This document shows positions 7,922 through 15,754 of a stretch of DNA of 56,110 nucleotides, piece after piece; position 1 is the first letter of the stretch, and every line of letters begins with the position of its first letter. Source of the stretch: Calditrichota bacterium (GTDB lineage Bacteria > Electryoneota > B3-LCP); the NCBI GenBank assembly GCA_020051775.1, contig JAGVQJ010000164.1, positions 1 through 56,110 of the forward strand, given 5' to 3'. Under the pieces are notes generated by a model. The model was given only the letters and a program-made list of their open reading frames with translations, made no database searches and was not told the origin of the DNA. The position numbers and the translations under genes were made by a program.

Positions 7922-7956
7922 AACGTGCACCGTACACCGTATACCGTGCATCGTAG
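7922..7956. repeat. second heptanucleotide array, ACCGTNN type, 5 units
   Basis: AACGTGC, ACCGTAC, ACCGTAT, ACCGTGC and ATCGTAG in strict 7-base register. The sequence differs from the neighbouring array but the period is the same. Confidence 0.7.
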
Positions 7957-7980
7957 TCGGGGTCGTCCTCGACCCTGACA
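7952..7980. repeat. left arm of a 29-bp inverted repeat pair
   Basis: This 29-bp unit is the reverse complement of 9158-9186 with one mismatch. Each arm also contains its own palindrome (GGGTCGTCCTCGACCC). The pair encloses the HEPN-like gene. Confidence 0.75.
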
Positions 7981-8028
7981 TATGGTAGTACAGGCGTCCT
8001 TGCCGGTTGTAAGGTGTCATTCTGGCAA

Positions 8029-8411
8029 GGGCTTTAGCCCGCGTCCAGAATCAGACATTTCGTTTTAAACTTGTCAGAACCGCTGATTACGCGGATTCCG
8101 CTGATTTCACGGATGATCAATCCCGAAGGGATTGCCCTTGAATAGCCGTAGGTTTTCCCGACACGAGCCATTACGTGGAACCTACGGAAAGAGAGACGAC
8201 AACATTTAGACGATCCCGCAGGGGTCGCCCACCGCCCCGCCCTCAAGGACGGGGCTACAATAGAAACCAAGCCCCCTGAAGGGGGCTCCAAAAACACCCA
8301 CTTCAGTGGGTAGAATGTGAGTAGCCCAGGACTTCAGTCCTGGGTCAGCCGCAGCCCCGGAATTCATTCCGGGGGAAAACCGCTAGGAGCACTTCGTTCC
8401 ATCCTGGCGGA
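8029..8411. repeat. cluster of about ten small perfect hairpins
   Basis: Hairpins in order: GGGCT-TT-AGCCC (8029-8040); an 18-bp imperfect direct repeat (8080-8115); CAATCCC-GAA-GGGATTG (8118-8134); the shared-core element (8146-8187); GATCCC-GCA-GGGGTC (8212-8226); GCCCCG/CGGGGC (8234-8255); AGCCCCC-TGAA-GGGGGCT (8270-8287); ACCCACT-TC-AGTGGGT (8296-8311); CCCAGGACT-TC-AGTCCTGGG (8325-8344); CCCCGGAAT-TC-ATTCCGGGG (8355-8374); CCGCTAGGA/TCCTGGCGG (8380-8410, one wobble). Nearly the whole 597-bp gap between moxR and the HEPN-like gene consists of such units and heptad arrays. No coding region is credible there. Confidence 0.8.
8146..8187. repeat. nested palindromic element, shared-core type (copy 2)
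   Basis: Arms CCGTAGGTT (8146-8154) and AACCTACGG (8179-8187) pair perfectly. The interior begins TTCCCG and ends CCATTACGTGG, matching the interior at 434-457 although the arms are unrelated. Confidence 0.7.
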
Positions 8412-8482
8412 CACAAAATCGGTAGGCTGTCATGTGCACCGCATCGGCTCTCCACTCACGCGCAATATTAGATTGAAGAAAG

Positions 8483-9019
8483 ATGAACGAAGGCCATCAC
8501 AAGATCCCACCGATTCCGGAGGTTGAGGATTGCAATGCGAAAGAGGTCTATGCCTTCTTTGGGTTGTGCTCGTATTATGCCCAAGTGCTGGAGCAAAGTG
8601 TGGTCAACCTCGCTGTTGGCCTGCACGTACGCCGATTGACAGCCTTAACCACACTAGATGTTTCGGACATTTTTGATCGGGCAAACCAGAAGACTTTGGG
8701 ACAACTTCTTCAGGACATTCAACAAAAGGTTCAAATACCCGATGATGCCGAGCGATCATTATTAAGAGCTCTTAAAGATCGAAACCATCTTTTTCATAGG
8801 TTCTTTGTGGAACATGATATCGACCATGGTTCCGGCGCCGGTCGAAGGAAAATGATCGTGGAACTACAAAAAATGCTGCTTCACTTTCAAGAAACCGACC
8901 GCCTTGTCGATGCCATCTGGATTCCGCTCTGGGGGAGTCTCGGCTTGACTCAGGAGTTGATGGAGGCTGAGATTCGTCAAATGCACGATGAGGCTGATCG
9001 CAGGAATACATCCAACTAA
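8483..9019 (+). CDS. HEPN-like hypothetical protein
   Basis: I do not recognise this 178-aa protein as a named family. It is all-helical in character and contains RALKDRNHLFHRFF, in which Arg100 and His105 form the Rx4H motif, with the polar Asn101 right after the arginine, as in HEPN ribonuclease domains. HEPN proteins are often toxins, abortive-infection factors or RNA-processing subunits. No nucleotidyltransferase (MNT) antitoxin partner is visible next to it. The gene is visibly more AT-rich than its neighbours, has a weak ribosome site, and sits between two repeat-rich gaps that interrupt the moxR-DUF58 pair, which suggests acquisition. An alternative is a non-catalytic HEPN-fold protein. 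Confidence 0.55.
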   Translation: MNEGHHKIPPIPEVEDCNAKEVYAFFGLCSYYAQVLEQSVVNLAVGLHVRRLTALTTLDVSDIFDRANQKTLGQLLQDIQQKVQIPDDAERSLLRALKDRNHLFHRFFVEHDIDHGSGAGRRKMIVELQKMLLHFQETDRLVDAIWIPLWGSLGLTQELMEAEIRQMHDEADRRNTSN

Positions 9020-9120
9020 ACATAGCGATGTAGTGAATTAGATTTTCCGTCGTCTAGGTCAAGCACTGTTGAGTTAACTAAGCCTTTACATCCGCATCCC
9101 GCACAAAGCCAGGAATACAC

Positions 9121-9147
9121 GGCGGACTGCGCTGCGCTTAGTCCGCC
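9121..9147. repeat. hairpin GGCGGACT/AGTCCGCC
   Basis: A perfect 8-bp stem around an 11-base loop containing GCGCTGCGC, in the gap between the HEPN-like gene and the DUF58 gene. Confidence 0.65.
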
Positions 9148-9157
9148 CTACATTGCT

Positions 9158-9186
9158 TGTCGGGGTCGAGGACGACCCCGACTACG
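9158..9186. repeat. right arm of the 29-bp inverted repeat pair
   Basis: Reverse complement of 7952-7980 with one mismatch; see that entry. Confidence 0.75.
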
Positions 9187-9187
9187 G

Positions 9188-9222
9188 AGCCAAGCGCCAA
9201 GAGCCAAGAACTAATAGCCAAT
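9188..9222. repeat. heptanucleotide array, AGCCAAG type, 5 units
   Basis: AGCCAAG, CGCCAAG, AGCCAAG, AACTAAT and AGCCAAT in 7-base register, ending seven bases before the DUF58 start codon. It occupies the place where a Shine-Dalgarno sequence would be expected. Confidence 0.6.
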
Positions 9223-9228
9223 AGCTTC

Positions 9229-10104
9229 ATGGAAACCAAAGACATCCTGAAAAAAGTCCGCCAGGTGGAGATCAAGACCCGCGGTGTCGTGGAAGAGATC
9301 TTCTCGGGCGAATACCACAGCGTCTTCAAGGGGCGGGGCATTGAGTTCGCCGAGGTGCGCGAATACCTCCCCGGCGACGACATCCGCAGCGTGGACTGGA
9401 ATGTCACCGCGCGCATGGGGCATCCGTTCGTCAAGCTCTTCGAAGAAGAGCGCGAACTGACCCTGATGCTGCTGTGCGACTTCTCCTCTTCGGGATATTT
9501 TGGATCGGCCAAACAACTGAAAATCGAAGTGGCCATTGAAGTGGCGGCGCTGCTCGCTTTCTCCGCCATCAAAAACCACGACAAGGTCGGCCTGCTGTTG
9601 TTCACCGATTCCATCGAAAAATTCGTTCCGCCCAAAAAGGGCAAGACGCACGTGCTGCGCATCCTGCGCGAATTGATATCCTTCCAGCCGGAAGCGGCTG
9701 GGACCAATATCCGCGAAGCCTTGAGCTATTTTTCCCGCGTGCAGAACCGCCGCTCCATCGCCTTCTTGATCAGCGACTTCTGGGATCAAGGCTTCGATGA
9801 CGCCTTGAAATTAGTAGGCCGCCGGCACGACCTGATCGCGCTGAAGCTGCGCGATCCGCGCGAAGAAGAGATTCCGCCGGTGGGTTTGATCAAGCTGCAG
9901 GACGCCGAGACGGGGCGGGAATTCTGGCTGGACACCAGCGACCGCACCGTCATGAAACGGTACCATACCTCAATTAAAGACCGGCGTAAAAAGTTAGATC
10001 AATTACTGCGTGTCAGCGGCGTGGATCAGGTGGAAATCCGCGCCGACCGGGATTACGTGCGGCCTCTTTCCCATTTCTTCCGCATGAGGGCGAGGCGGAA
10101 ATGA
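9229..10104 (+). CDS. DUF58 domain protein of the MoxR/Bat operon
   Basis: A 291-aa DUF58 protein with VEEIFSGEYHSVFKGRGIEFAEVREYLPGDDIRSVDWNVTAR-type signature segments (residues about 19-60) and a vWA-like core with LLCDFSSSGYFG, a degenerate metal-ion site. DUF58 proteins are the usual MoxR partner. The ATG at 9229 is chosen; a GTG 72 bp upstream lies inside repeats and would add nonsense residues. No clear Shine-Dalgarno is present because the heptad array abuts the start. The stop overlaps the next gene by 4 bp (ATGA), so translation is probably coupled. Confidence 0.85.
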   Translation: METKDILKKVRQVEIKTRGVVEEIFSGEYHSVFKGRGIEFAEVREYLPGDDIRSVDWNVTARMGHPFVKLFEEERELTLMLLCDFSSSGYFGSAKQLKIEVAIEVAALLAFSAIKNHDKVGLLLFTDSIEKFVPPKKGKTHVLRILRELISFQPEAAGTNIREALSYFSRVQNRRSIAFLISDFWDQGFDDALKLVGRRHDLIALKLRDPREEEIPPVGLIKLQDAETGREFWLDTSDRTVMKRYHTSIKDRRKKLDQLLRVSGVDQVEIRADRDYVRPLSHFFRMRARRK

Positions 10105-11069
10105 GACGATTGCTGATCACAGCGGCTTTCTGCTTGATCACCAGTTTGGCTCAAGCCCAGATGCCGGCGGCCCTGGGCGGCGCGCCCGATTCGCTGCTCA
10201 TGGGCGACCAAATGGAACTTCGCCTGACCTTTACGCCGCCCGGTCCCGGCACGCTTCTGCCCGACTGGCGGGAAAGTCTGGGATCTTTCGAGCTGCTGGC
10301 GCCGCCTGACACCTCAGCCCTGCAAGGCTATCGCGGCGGGCCGGTCGTCCTCAACCTGAAAGCGACCTGCTACGAACCGGGTGACCAGACTCTGGGGCCG
10401 GTTACGGTAAATTGGGTCATCCCGGACGGCCAGACTGTCTCCGGACAGACGGCGGGCTTCACCGTCCACGTGCGCGGCGTGGTTCCCGAATCACAACTGG
10501 CGCAGGCTGATACGGCGCAAAAGCCGCACCAGCTCTTGGATCCCAATCGCGTCAAAAAGCTCGGCTTGAGTCTGGCAGATCTTCTGCCCTGGATCATCGG
10601 TGTCGTGATCGCGGCAGCGGTCGTTTATGCTCTGTTGTGGTATTTTAAGAAGCGCCGCCGGAAAGCGTTAGAAGCCGAGGCGCCTCAGGAACCACCCCGT
10701 CCGCCGCACGAGATCGCCATTGAGGCTCTGGATGCTCTGCGCGACCGCCGCCTGTACCAGGCCGGACGATTGAAGGAATATTACACAGAGTTAACCGATA
10801 TCCTACGTCATTACGTCGAAGGGCGATTCACTATCCCGGCGCTGGAATCCACCAGCTTCCAGTTGTTGCGCGACTTGGAACCGAAAGTAAACGACGCCAA
10901 CCTGCGGTTGTTGCTGGAAAATCTACTCTCGGACGCTGACCTGGCGAAATTCGCCAAGAATCAGCCCGACGAGACGACTTGCCAGCGCGATCTGGAGAAG
11001 GGTTACGTTTTCGTACAGAAGACCACGCCACAAGCACCTTTATTAACTCCAAAAGGGGAGGCGGCCTGA
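10101..11069 (+). CDS. DUF4381-like membrane protein
   Basis: A 322-aa protein with a signal peptide (residues 1-19, ending AQAQ), a periplasmic domain with Ig-like character (about 20-150), one transmembrane helix (LPWIIGVVIAAAVVYALLWYF, about 158-178) and a cytoplasmic helical domain containing ALDALRDRRLYQAGRLKEYY. This arrangement fits DUF4381-type proteins placed between DUF58 and the vWA proteins in MoxR operons. The start overlaps the DUF58 stop by 4 bp, and the stop overlaps the start of the BatA gene. The likely role is as a membrane-anchored partner of the vWA proteins; the biochemical activity is unknown. Confidence 0.7.
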   Translation: MRRLLITAAFCLITSLAQAQMPAALGGAPDSLLMGDQMELRLTFTPPGPGTLLPDWRESLGSFELLAPPDTSALQGYRGGPVVLNLKATCYEPGDQTLGPVTVNWVIPDGQTVSGQTAGFTVHVRGVVPESQLAQADTAQKPHQLLDPNRVKKLGLSLADLLPWIIGVVIAAAVVYALLWYFKKRRRKALEAEAPQEPPRPPHEIAIEALDALRDRRLYQAGRLKEYYTELTDILRHYVEGRFTIPALESTSFQLLRDLEPKVNDANLRLLLENLLSDADLAKFAKNQPDETTCQRDLEKGYVFVQKTTPQAPLLTPKGEAA

Positions 11070-12073
11070 TGGACTTGCGCGACCCCGGCTGGCTGTTTCT
11101 TCTGCTGCTGATTCCCGTCATCGCCGTCTGGTTGAAGCTGCGCGGCAAGCGCCGCAAAATCCCGGTACGCTTCCCCAACCTGGAGATTTTCAAGGGCACT
11201 GGAGGAGGTTTTGCGGCGCGCTGGCGGTATCTTTCCACCGGCCTGCGTTGGATCGCCTTGATCCTGATCGTCATCGCCCTGGCGCGCCCGCAAAAAATTA
11301 GTCAGGAAAAGGAAGTTCACACCGAAGGCATTGACATCATGCTGGCGCTGGACATTTCCACCTCCATGCTGGCCGAAGATTTCAAGCCCAAGAACCGCCT
11401 CGAGGCGGCCAAATTGGTGGGATCGGAATTCGTCCAGGGCCGTTCCAGCGACCAGATCGGATTGGTGGTATTTGCCGGGCAGAGCTTCACCCAGTGCCCG
11501 CTCACATTGGATTACGCTTTGCTGCAACAGTTGCTCGAGAAAGTTAAAATCGAGCTGGTGACCGGCGGCGCCATCGAAGATGGCACCGCCATCGGTATGG
11601 CCATCGCCAACGGCGTCAACCGTCTGCGCAATTCCAAAGCCAAATCCCGGATCTTGATTCTGCTGACCGACGGCCAGAACAACCGCGGCGAGATTGATCC
11701 CCAAACGGCAGCAGCCGCGGCCAGAGCCCTGGGTATCCGCATTTACACCATCGGCGTGGGCACGGAAGGATTCGCGCCCTACCCCATGCGCGACTCCTGG
11801 GGTAACATTATTTACCAGCAGATGAAAGTGGATATTGACGAGGAACTGCTGGGTAAAATCGCCGACCAGACCGGAGGCAAGTACTTCCGCGCCACCGACG
11901 CCCAGGCTCTGCGCCAGGTTTACCAGGAGATTGACCGGCTGGAGAAGAGCAAGATCCGCGTGCATCAGTTCCGCCAGCGTGAAGAACTGTTCGGCAAATA
12001 CCTGGCGCTGGCGTTGATCCTATTATCCCTTGAAGCGCTGCTCTGTGCCACTCGCCTGAGGACGCTGCCATGA
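11069..12073 (+). CDS. batA: BatA-type vWA membrane protein
   Basis: A 334-aa protein with two N-terminal transmembrane segments (about residues 8-24 and 57-73), a vWA domain with an intact MIDAS motif DISTS (residues 95-99) and LLTDGQNN, and a C-terminal transmembrane helix. BatA and BatB are periplasm-facing vWA proteins of the Bacteroides aerotolerance type, thought to form a membrane complex under MoxR control. The start at 11069 overlaps the upstream stop (TGATG) and is preceded by GGGGAGG; an in-frame start 90 bp upstream lies inside the previous gene and is rejected. The 3' end overlaps batB by 4 bp. Confidence 0.9.
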   Translation: MDLRDPGWLFLLLLIPVIAVWLKLRGKRRKIPVRFPNLEIFKGTGGGFAARWRYLSTGLRWIALILIVIALARPQKISQEKEVHTEGIDIMLALDISTSMLAEDFKPKNRLEAAKLVGSEFVQGRSSDQIGLVVFAGQSFTQCPLTLDYALLQQLLEKVKIELVTGGAIEDGTAIGMAIANGVNRLRNSKAKSRILILLTDGQNNRGEIDPQTAAAAARALGIRIYTIGVGTEGFAPYPMRDSWGNIIYQQMKVDIDEELLGKIADQTGGKYFRATDAQALRQVYQEIDRLEKSKIRVHQFRQREELFGKYLALALILLSLEALLCATRLRTLP

Positions 12074-13113
12074 TCCGCTGGGGACATCCGCCCTTTCTTT
12101 ATTTTCTGATCCTGATCCCGGTCTTGGCCGCGTTCCTCTATTGGACGAAAGTTCGTCAGGGTCGGCGGTTGCGCGAAGCCTTTGCCTCCTCGGCGATCAT
12201 GTTGCAGATCGCTCCGCACCTGTCCCTGTCTCGCCAAAGGATCAAAGACGGCTTGCTGGTATTGGCCTTGACGTTGGGCTTAATCGCTCTGGCCGACCCG
12301 CAAGTAGGTACGCGCATGGAAGAAATTAAGCGGGAAGGTATTGACTTGGTGGTGGCGGTGGACGTCTCCAATTCCATGCTGGCGAAGGATATCGCGCCGT
12401 CGCGGCTGGAAAAATCCAAGCACGAAGTCCGCACTCTGCTGGATATGCTCCAGGGTGACCGCGTGGCCCTGGTGGCTTTCGCCGGTAAAGCCGTGGTGGA
12501 ATGCCCGCTGACCATGGATTACGGCGCCGCCGAAATTTTCCTGGACGTGCTCGATCCCGGCATGGTATCTTTCCCCGGCACGTCAGTATCAGCGGCTATT
12601 CGCACCTCGCTAACGGCTTTCGGCGAGGACAGTCGGGCGGGCAAGGCGATAGTCCTGATCACCGATGGCGAAACCCATGACGACGAGGCTTTGACCGCTG
12701 CCCAAGAAGCCAAAGAAAAGGGCGTCATCATCCACACTGTCGGCGTGGGTTCGCTGCAGGGTGTGCCCATCCCCATCGGCGAGGCCGGCGGCGACTTCAA
12801 GAAGGATCGCCAGGGCAACGTCGTAGTGACCCGGCTGGACGAAACCACCTTGCAGGAGATCGCCTCCGAAACCGGCGGCGTGTACCAGCGTTGCAGCGCC
12901 GGTGAAGACGAATTGAAAACCATCTTCGCGGCTATTTCCGGCCTGCAGAAAGGCGAACTCAGCACCAAGCGGTTCACCCAGTATGAACACCGCTATCAAC
13001 CCATATTGCTACTGGCTTTTCTGGCCTTGGTCGGAGAATTCCTGCTATCGGATCGCCGTATGCGGCTGCCCCGGTGGTTGCGGATTTTTTCGGCGAGAGA
13101 AGAGAATATATGA
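12070..13113 (+). CDS. batB: BatB-type vWA membrane protein
   Basis: A 347-aa paralogue of the preceding protein, with transmembrane segments at about residues 8-25 and 61-76, MIDAS motif DVSNS (residues 98-102), VLITDGETHDD, and a C-terminal helix (PILLLAFLALVGEFLL). It overlaps batA by 4 bp and the TPR gene by 4 bp, so the genes are likely translationally coupled. It is distinguished from BatA by its order and by the basic C-terminal tail. Confidence 0.88.
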   Translation: MIRWGHPPFLYFLILIPVLAAFLYWTKVRQGRRLREAFASSAIMLQIAPHLSLSRQRIKDGLLVLALTLGLIALADPQVGTRMEEIKREGIDLVVAVDVSNSMLAKDIAPSRLEKSKHEVRTLLDMLQGDRVALVAFAGKAVVECPLTMDYGAAEIFLDVLDPGMVSFPGTSVSAAIRTSLTAFGEDSRAGKAIVLITDGETHDDEALTAAQEAKEKGVIIHTVGVGSLQGVPIPIGEAGGDFKKDRQGNVVVTRLDETTLQEIASETGGVYQRCSAGEDELKTIFAAISGLQKGELSTKRFTQYEHRYQPILLLAFLALVGEFLLSDRRMRLPRWLRIFSAREENI

Positions 13114-13868
13114 AACGAATTCGGGTCATCTTAACGGGAATTGCAATCGGTGGATTGGCTCTGATTGCTCCCTCCTCCTCCGCCTCCTGGCGCGCCTCCG
13201 TCCGCGCCGGAGACAAGGCCTACGAAAAGCAGCAATACGATCAAGCCCTAGTGCAATACCTGGAAGCTTTAGGGCAGAAGGGCGATTCGTCGCTGATTCA
13301 GTTCGACCTGGGTAACGTTTTCCACGCGCAGGAGAATTTCGCCGAAGCGGGTAAGGCATTCCAGAAGACCCTGACCAGTCCCGACAGCCTCGCCCGCGCC
13401 GACGCCTTGTACAACCTGGGCAATGCCTTGGTCGGAGCGCAGAAATTTCAGGAAGCCGCCGCCGCATACAAAACCGCTCTCAAACTGCGACCCCGCCAAC
13501 AGGATTATTTGCATAACCTGCAACTGGCCCAAACTCTGCTTAAACGCCAACAACAGCAACAGCAACAACAGCAGAATCAGGACAACCAGGATAAGAAAGA
13601 TCAGAAAGATCAGCAGGATCAGCAGCAACAATCTCAACAGGAAAAGGATCAGCAGCAAGCCGAGCAGCAAAAGCAACAGGAACAGCAGCAACAACAAAAC
13701 CAGCAAGAACAACAGCAGCAGGAGCAGCAGATGGCTCAAGGCGACAGTGTTATGACCCGCCAGGATGCGGAACGCCTGCTGAATGCTCTGCAGTATAACG
13801 AAAAACAAGTGCAGGAAAATCTGCAACGCAAGCAACCCACGGAAATCGGCGTGGAAAAAGATTGGTAA
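13110..13868 (+). CDS. batC: BatC-type TPR protein with polyglutamine tail
   Basis: A 252-aa protein with an N-terminal signal or anchor (MKRIRVILTGIAIGGLALIA), TPR repeats over about residues 28-140 (DKAYEKQQYDQALVQYLEAL; ADALYNLGNALVGAQKFQEA), and then a tract of about 80 residues made almost wholly of Gln, Lys, Asp and Glu. The short C-terminal segment DAERLLNALQYNEKQVQENL is typical of BatC-like proteins. The tract is encoded by CAG/CAA-rich DNA at about 13545-13735, which invites slippage. The start at 13110 overlaps batB. The gene is followed after 2 bp by batD. Confidence 0.85.
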   Translation: MKRIRVILTGIAIGGLALIAPSSSASWRASVRAGDKAYEKQQYDQALVQYLEALGQKGDSSLIQFDLGNVFHAQENFAEAGKAFQKTLTSPDSLARADALYNLGNALVGAQKFQEAAAAYKTALKLRPRQQDYLHNLQLAQTLLKRQQQQQQQQQNQDNQDKKDQKDQQDQQQQSQQEKDQQQAEQQKQQEQQQQQNQQEQQQQEQQMAQGDSVMTRQDAERLLNALQYNEKQVQENLQRKQPTEIGVEKDW

Positions 13869-13870
13869 TC

Positions 13871-15754
13871 ATGCGCAACGTCATCTGCACCTCTACGTTT
13901 TTGATCGCCCTGTTCGTTCTGGCAGCGTCAACGCCAACGCTCTGGGCCGCCGATGTGCAGTTCTCCGCCACCGTGGATCGCACCACGGTGGGTATCACGG
14001 AATCGTTCGTCCTGACTCTGGAAATAAAGGGCGCCGGCTTAAGCTCCGCCGACCCCAAACTGCCCAGCCTGGATCATTTCGCGGTGATATCCGGCCCCAA
14101 TCAATCCACCAGTTTCCAGTTCATCAATGGTCGCGCTTCTTCCAGCAAGACCCTCAGTTTCGTGTTGAAACCCCAAATGGTGGGTAATCTATCCATTGGC
14201 TCTGCCGAACTGACCTTGAGCGGCAAATTGTATCGCACCGATCCCATTGCCATCACAGTGACCGCCGGAGCAGGACAACAACCTCCGGGTGGCCTGAGTC
14301 AGCAGACGCAGCCGGCGCCGACCACCCAGCCCCCTGCCCTTCACATCAAGGCTAATGCCAGCGATCTATTCGTAGAGGTCACTGCCGATAAATCGCAAGC
14401 CTACCAGGGCGAACAGATCCTTCTGACCTATACCCTCTATACGCGGCTGAACGTTTCTTCCTATGAAATCAGCAAACTGCCCGGCACCGCTGGATTCTGG
14501 GCCGAGGAATTCCCCTCACCGGCGCAGCCGGAAGTGCGCGATGTCACCGTGGGCGGACAACGATATCGGGCCGCCACCATCCGCCGGGTGGCTCTGTTTC
14601 CCACCCGCTCCGGCGATCTGACCGTCGAGCCATTGGAAGTCTCCTGCCAGGTGCAGGTGATGGATCGCTCCCGCCGTTCCAATGATCCCTTCGACATGCT
14701 CTTCGACAGCCCCTTCATGCGCACCCGCACCGAAGAGCGCTTTATGGCCACGGAACCCTTGATCCTGAAAATCCTGCCGCTGCCCGAATCCGGTCGGCCG
14801 GCGAATTTCAGTGGCGCAGTGGGCAAGTTCGATCTGGAAGTGACTTTAGATCCTCAAGAAGCCAAGACCAATGAAGCGCTGACCATGAAGGTGAGTTACA
14901 GCGGCTGGGGAAATATCAAAATGCTCCCCAGCCCGGATTTTAATGCGCCCCCCGATTTTGAATCCTACGATCCGAAAGAATCCGTTCAGGTGGGCAAAGC
15001 GGGCCGGGGCATTTCCGGGACCAAGACCTTTGAGTATGTGCTCATTCCTCGTTTTGCCGGTCTGCAGAAGATCCCGCCGATCACCTTTTCATTTTTCAAT
15101 CCAACGACAAAATCCTATCAGACCTTGTCCGGCGGAGGCTTCGAGGTGCGGGTGGGGCAGGGCGCCGGAGTCTCACAAATGCCCGCGTCGCTGGGAGTAT
15201 CCAAGGAAGACGTCAAGCTCCTGGGACAGGATATCCAATATCTGAAAACCCCCGGAAAACTGCGGCCTCTGGCCACTGCCGGAGGTCTTCCCGGTCTCTA
15301 CAACCTGGGGATGATTCTGCCGCCGCTGATTGTTCTGCTCTACTTGATAGGAACTCGCCTCATGGGTGGGTCGGTTTTCCAGGCGCGCCTGCGCTCGCGA
15401 CGCGCCTTTTGGCGCGCTCAGAACGACCTGAAGAAGTTGGACAAAGTCGCCGCCGGTTCCAGCGCCGAAAAGCTGACAGTCTTCTACGGCGGCCTGCACC
15501 GCACATTGTTGGAATACCTCGGTGAAAAACTGAATATTCCCGCGGCGGGCCTAAAGGAGGAGGAAGTCTTGGATCATCTGGCTGGGCGCGACCTGCCTGC
15601 TGCTCAGGTGGAGGAGATTCGCGAAATCTTCCACACCTGCAACTGGGCGCGTTTTGCTCCGGAAAGTGGCCAGGCTTCGCAGATGGATCAGGCGCTCACC
15701 AAAGCGCGAGCCGTCATCAACACCTTAGAAGCGAGTGGGGAGAAATCAATATGA
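13871..15754 (+). CDS. batD: BatD-type membrane protein
   Basis: A 627-aa BatD protein. It has a signal peptide (ending about LWAADV), several Ig-like periplasmic domains beginning QFSATVDRTTVGITESFVLTL, a proline- and glutamine-rich linker near residue 140-155, one transmembrane segment at about 480-503 (LGMILPPLIVLLYLIGT) and a cytoplasmic helical domain. The ATG at 13871 is chosen because an upstream TTG adds only three residues. It overlaps batE by 4 bp. BatD is the largest component of the Bat system and probably contacts the vWA proteins in the periplasm. Confidence 0.88.
   Translation: MRNVICTSTFLIALFVLAASTPTLWAADVQFSATVDRTTVGITESFVLTLEIKGAGLSSADPKLPSLDHFAVISGPNQSTSFQFINGRASSSKTLSFVLKPQMVGNLSIGSAELTLSGKLYRTDPIAITVTAGAGQQPPGGLSQQTQPAPTTQPPALHIKANASDLFVEVTADKSQAYQGEQILLTYTLYTRLNVSSYEISKLPGTAGFWAEEFPSPAQPEVRDVTVGGQRYRAATIRRVALFPTRSGDLTVEPLEVSCQVQVMDRSRRSNDPFDMLFDSPFMRTRTEERFMATEPLILKILPLPESGRPANFSGAVGKFDLEVTLDPQEAKTNEALTMKVSYSGWGNIKMLPSPDFNAPPDFESYDPKESVQVGKAGRGISGTKTFEYVLIPRFAGLQKIPPITFSFFNPTTKSYQTLSGGGFEVRVGQGAGVSQMPASLGVSKEDVKLLGQDIQYLKTPGKLRPLATAGGLPGLYNLGMILPPLIVLLYLIGTRLMGGSVFQARLRSRRAFWRAQNDLKKLDKVAAGSSAEKLTVFYGGLHRTLLEYLGEKLNIPAAGLKEEEVLDHLAGRDLPAAQVEEIREIFHTCNWARFAPESGQASQMDQALTKARAVINTLEASGEKSI

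Noticed and set aside
7921..8420. Possible CRISPR array in the repeat-rich gap after moxR
   Set aside because: The units are short palindromes of differing sequence with no constant repeat or spacer length, and no cas genes are near.
13269..13835. A leucine-rich minus-strand frame resembling a membrane protein
   Set aside because: The leucine run is the antisense of the CAG/CAA tract in batC.
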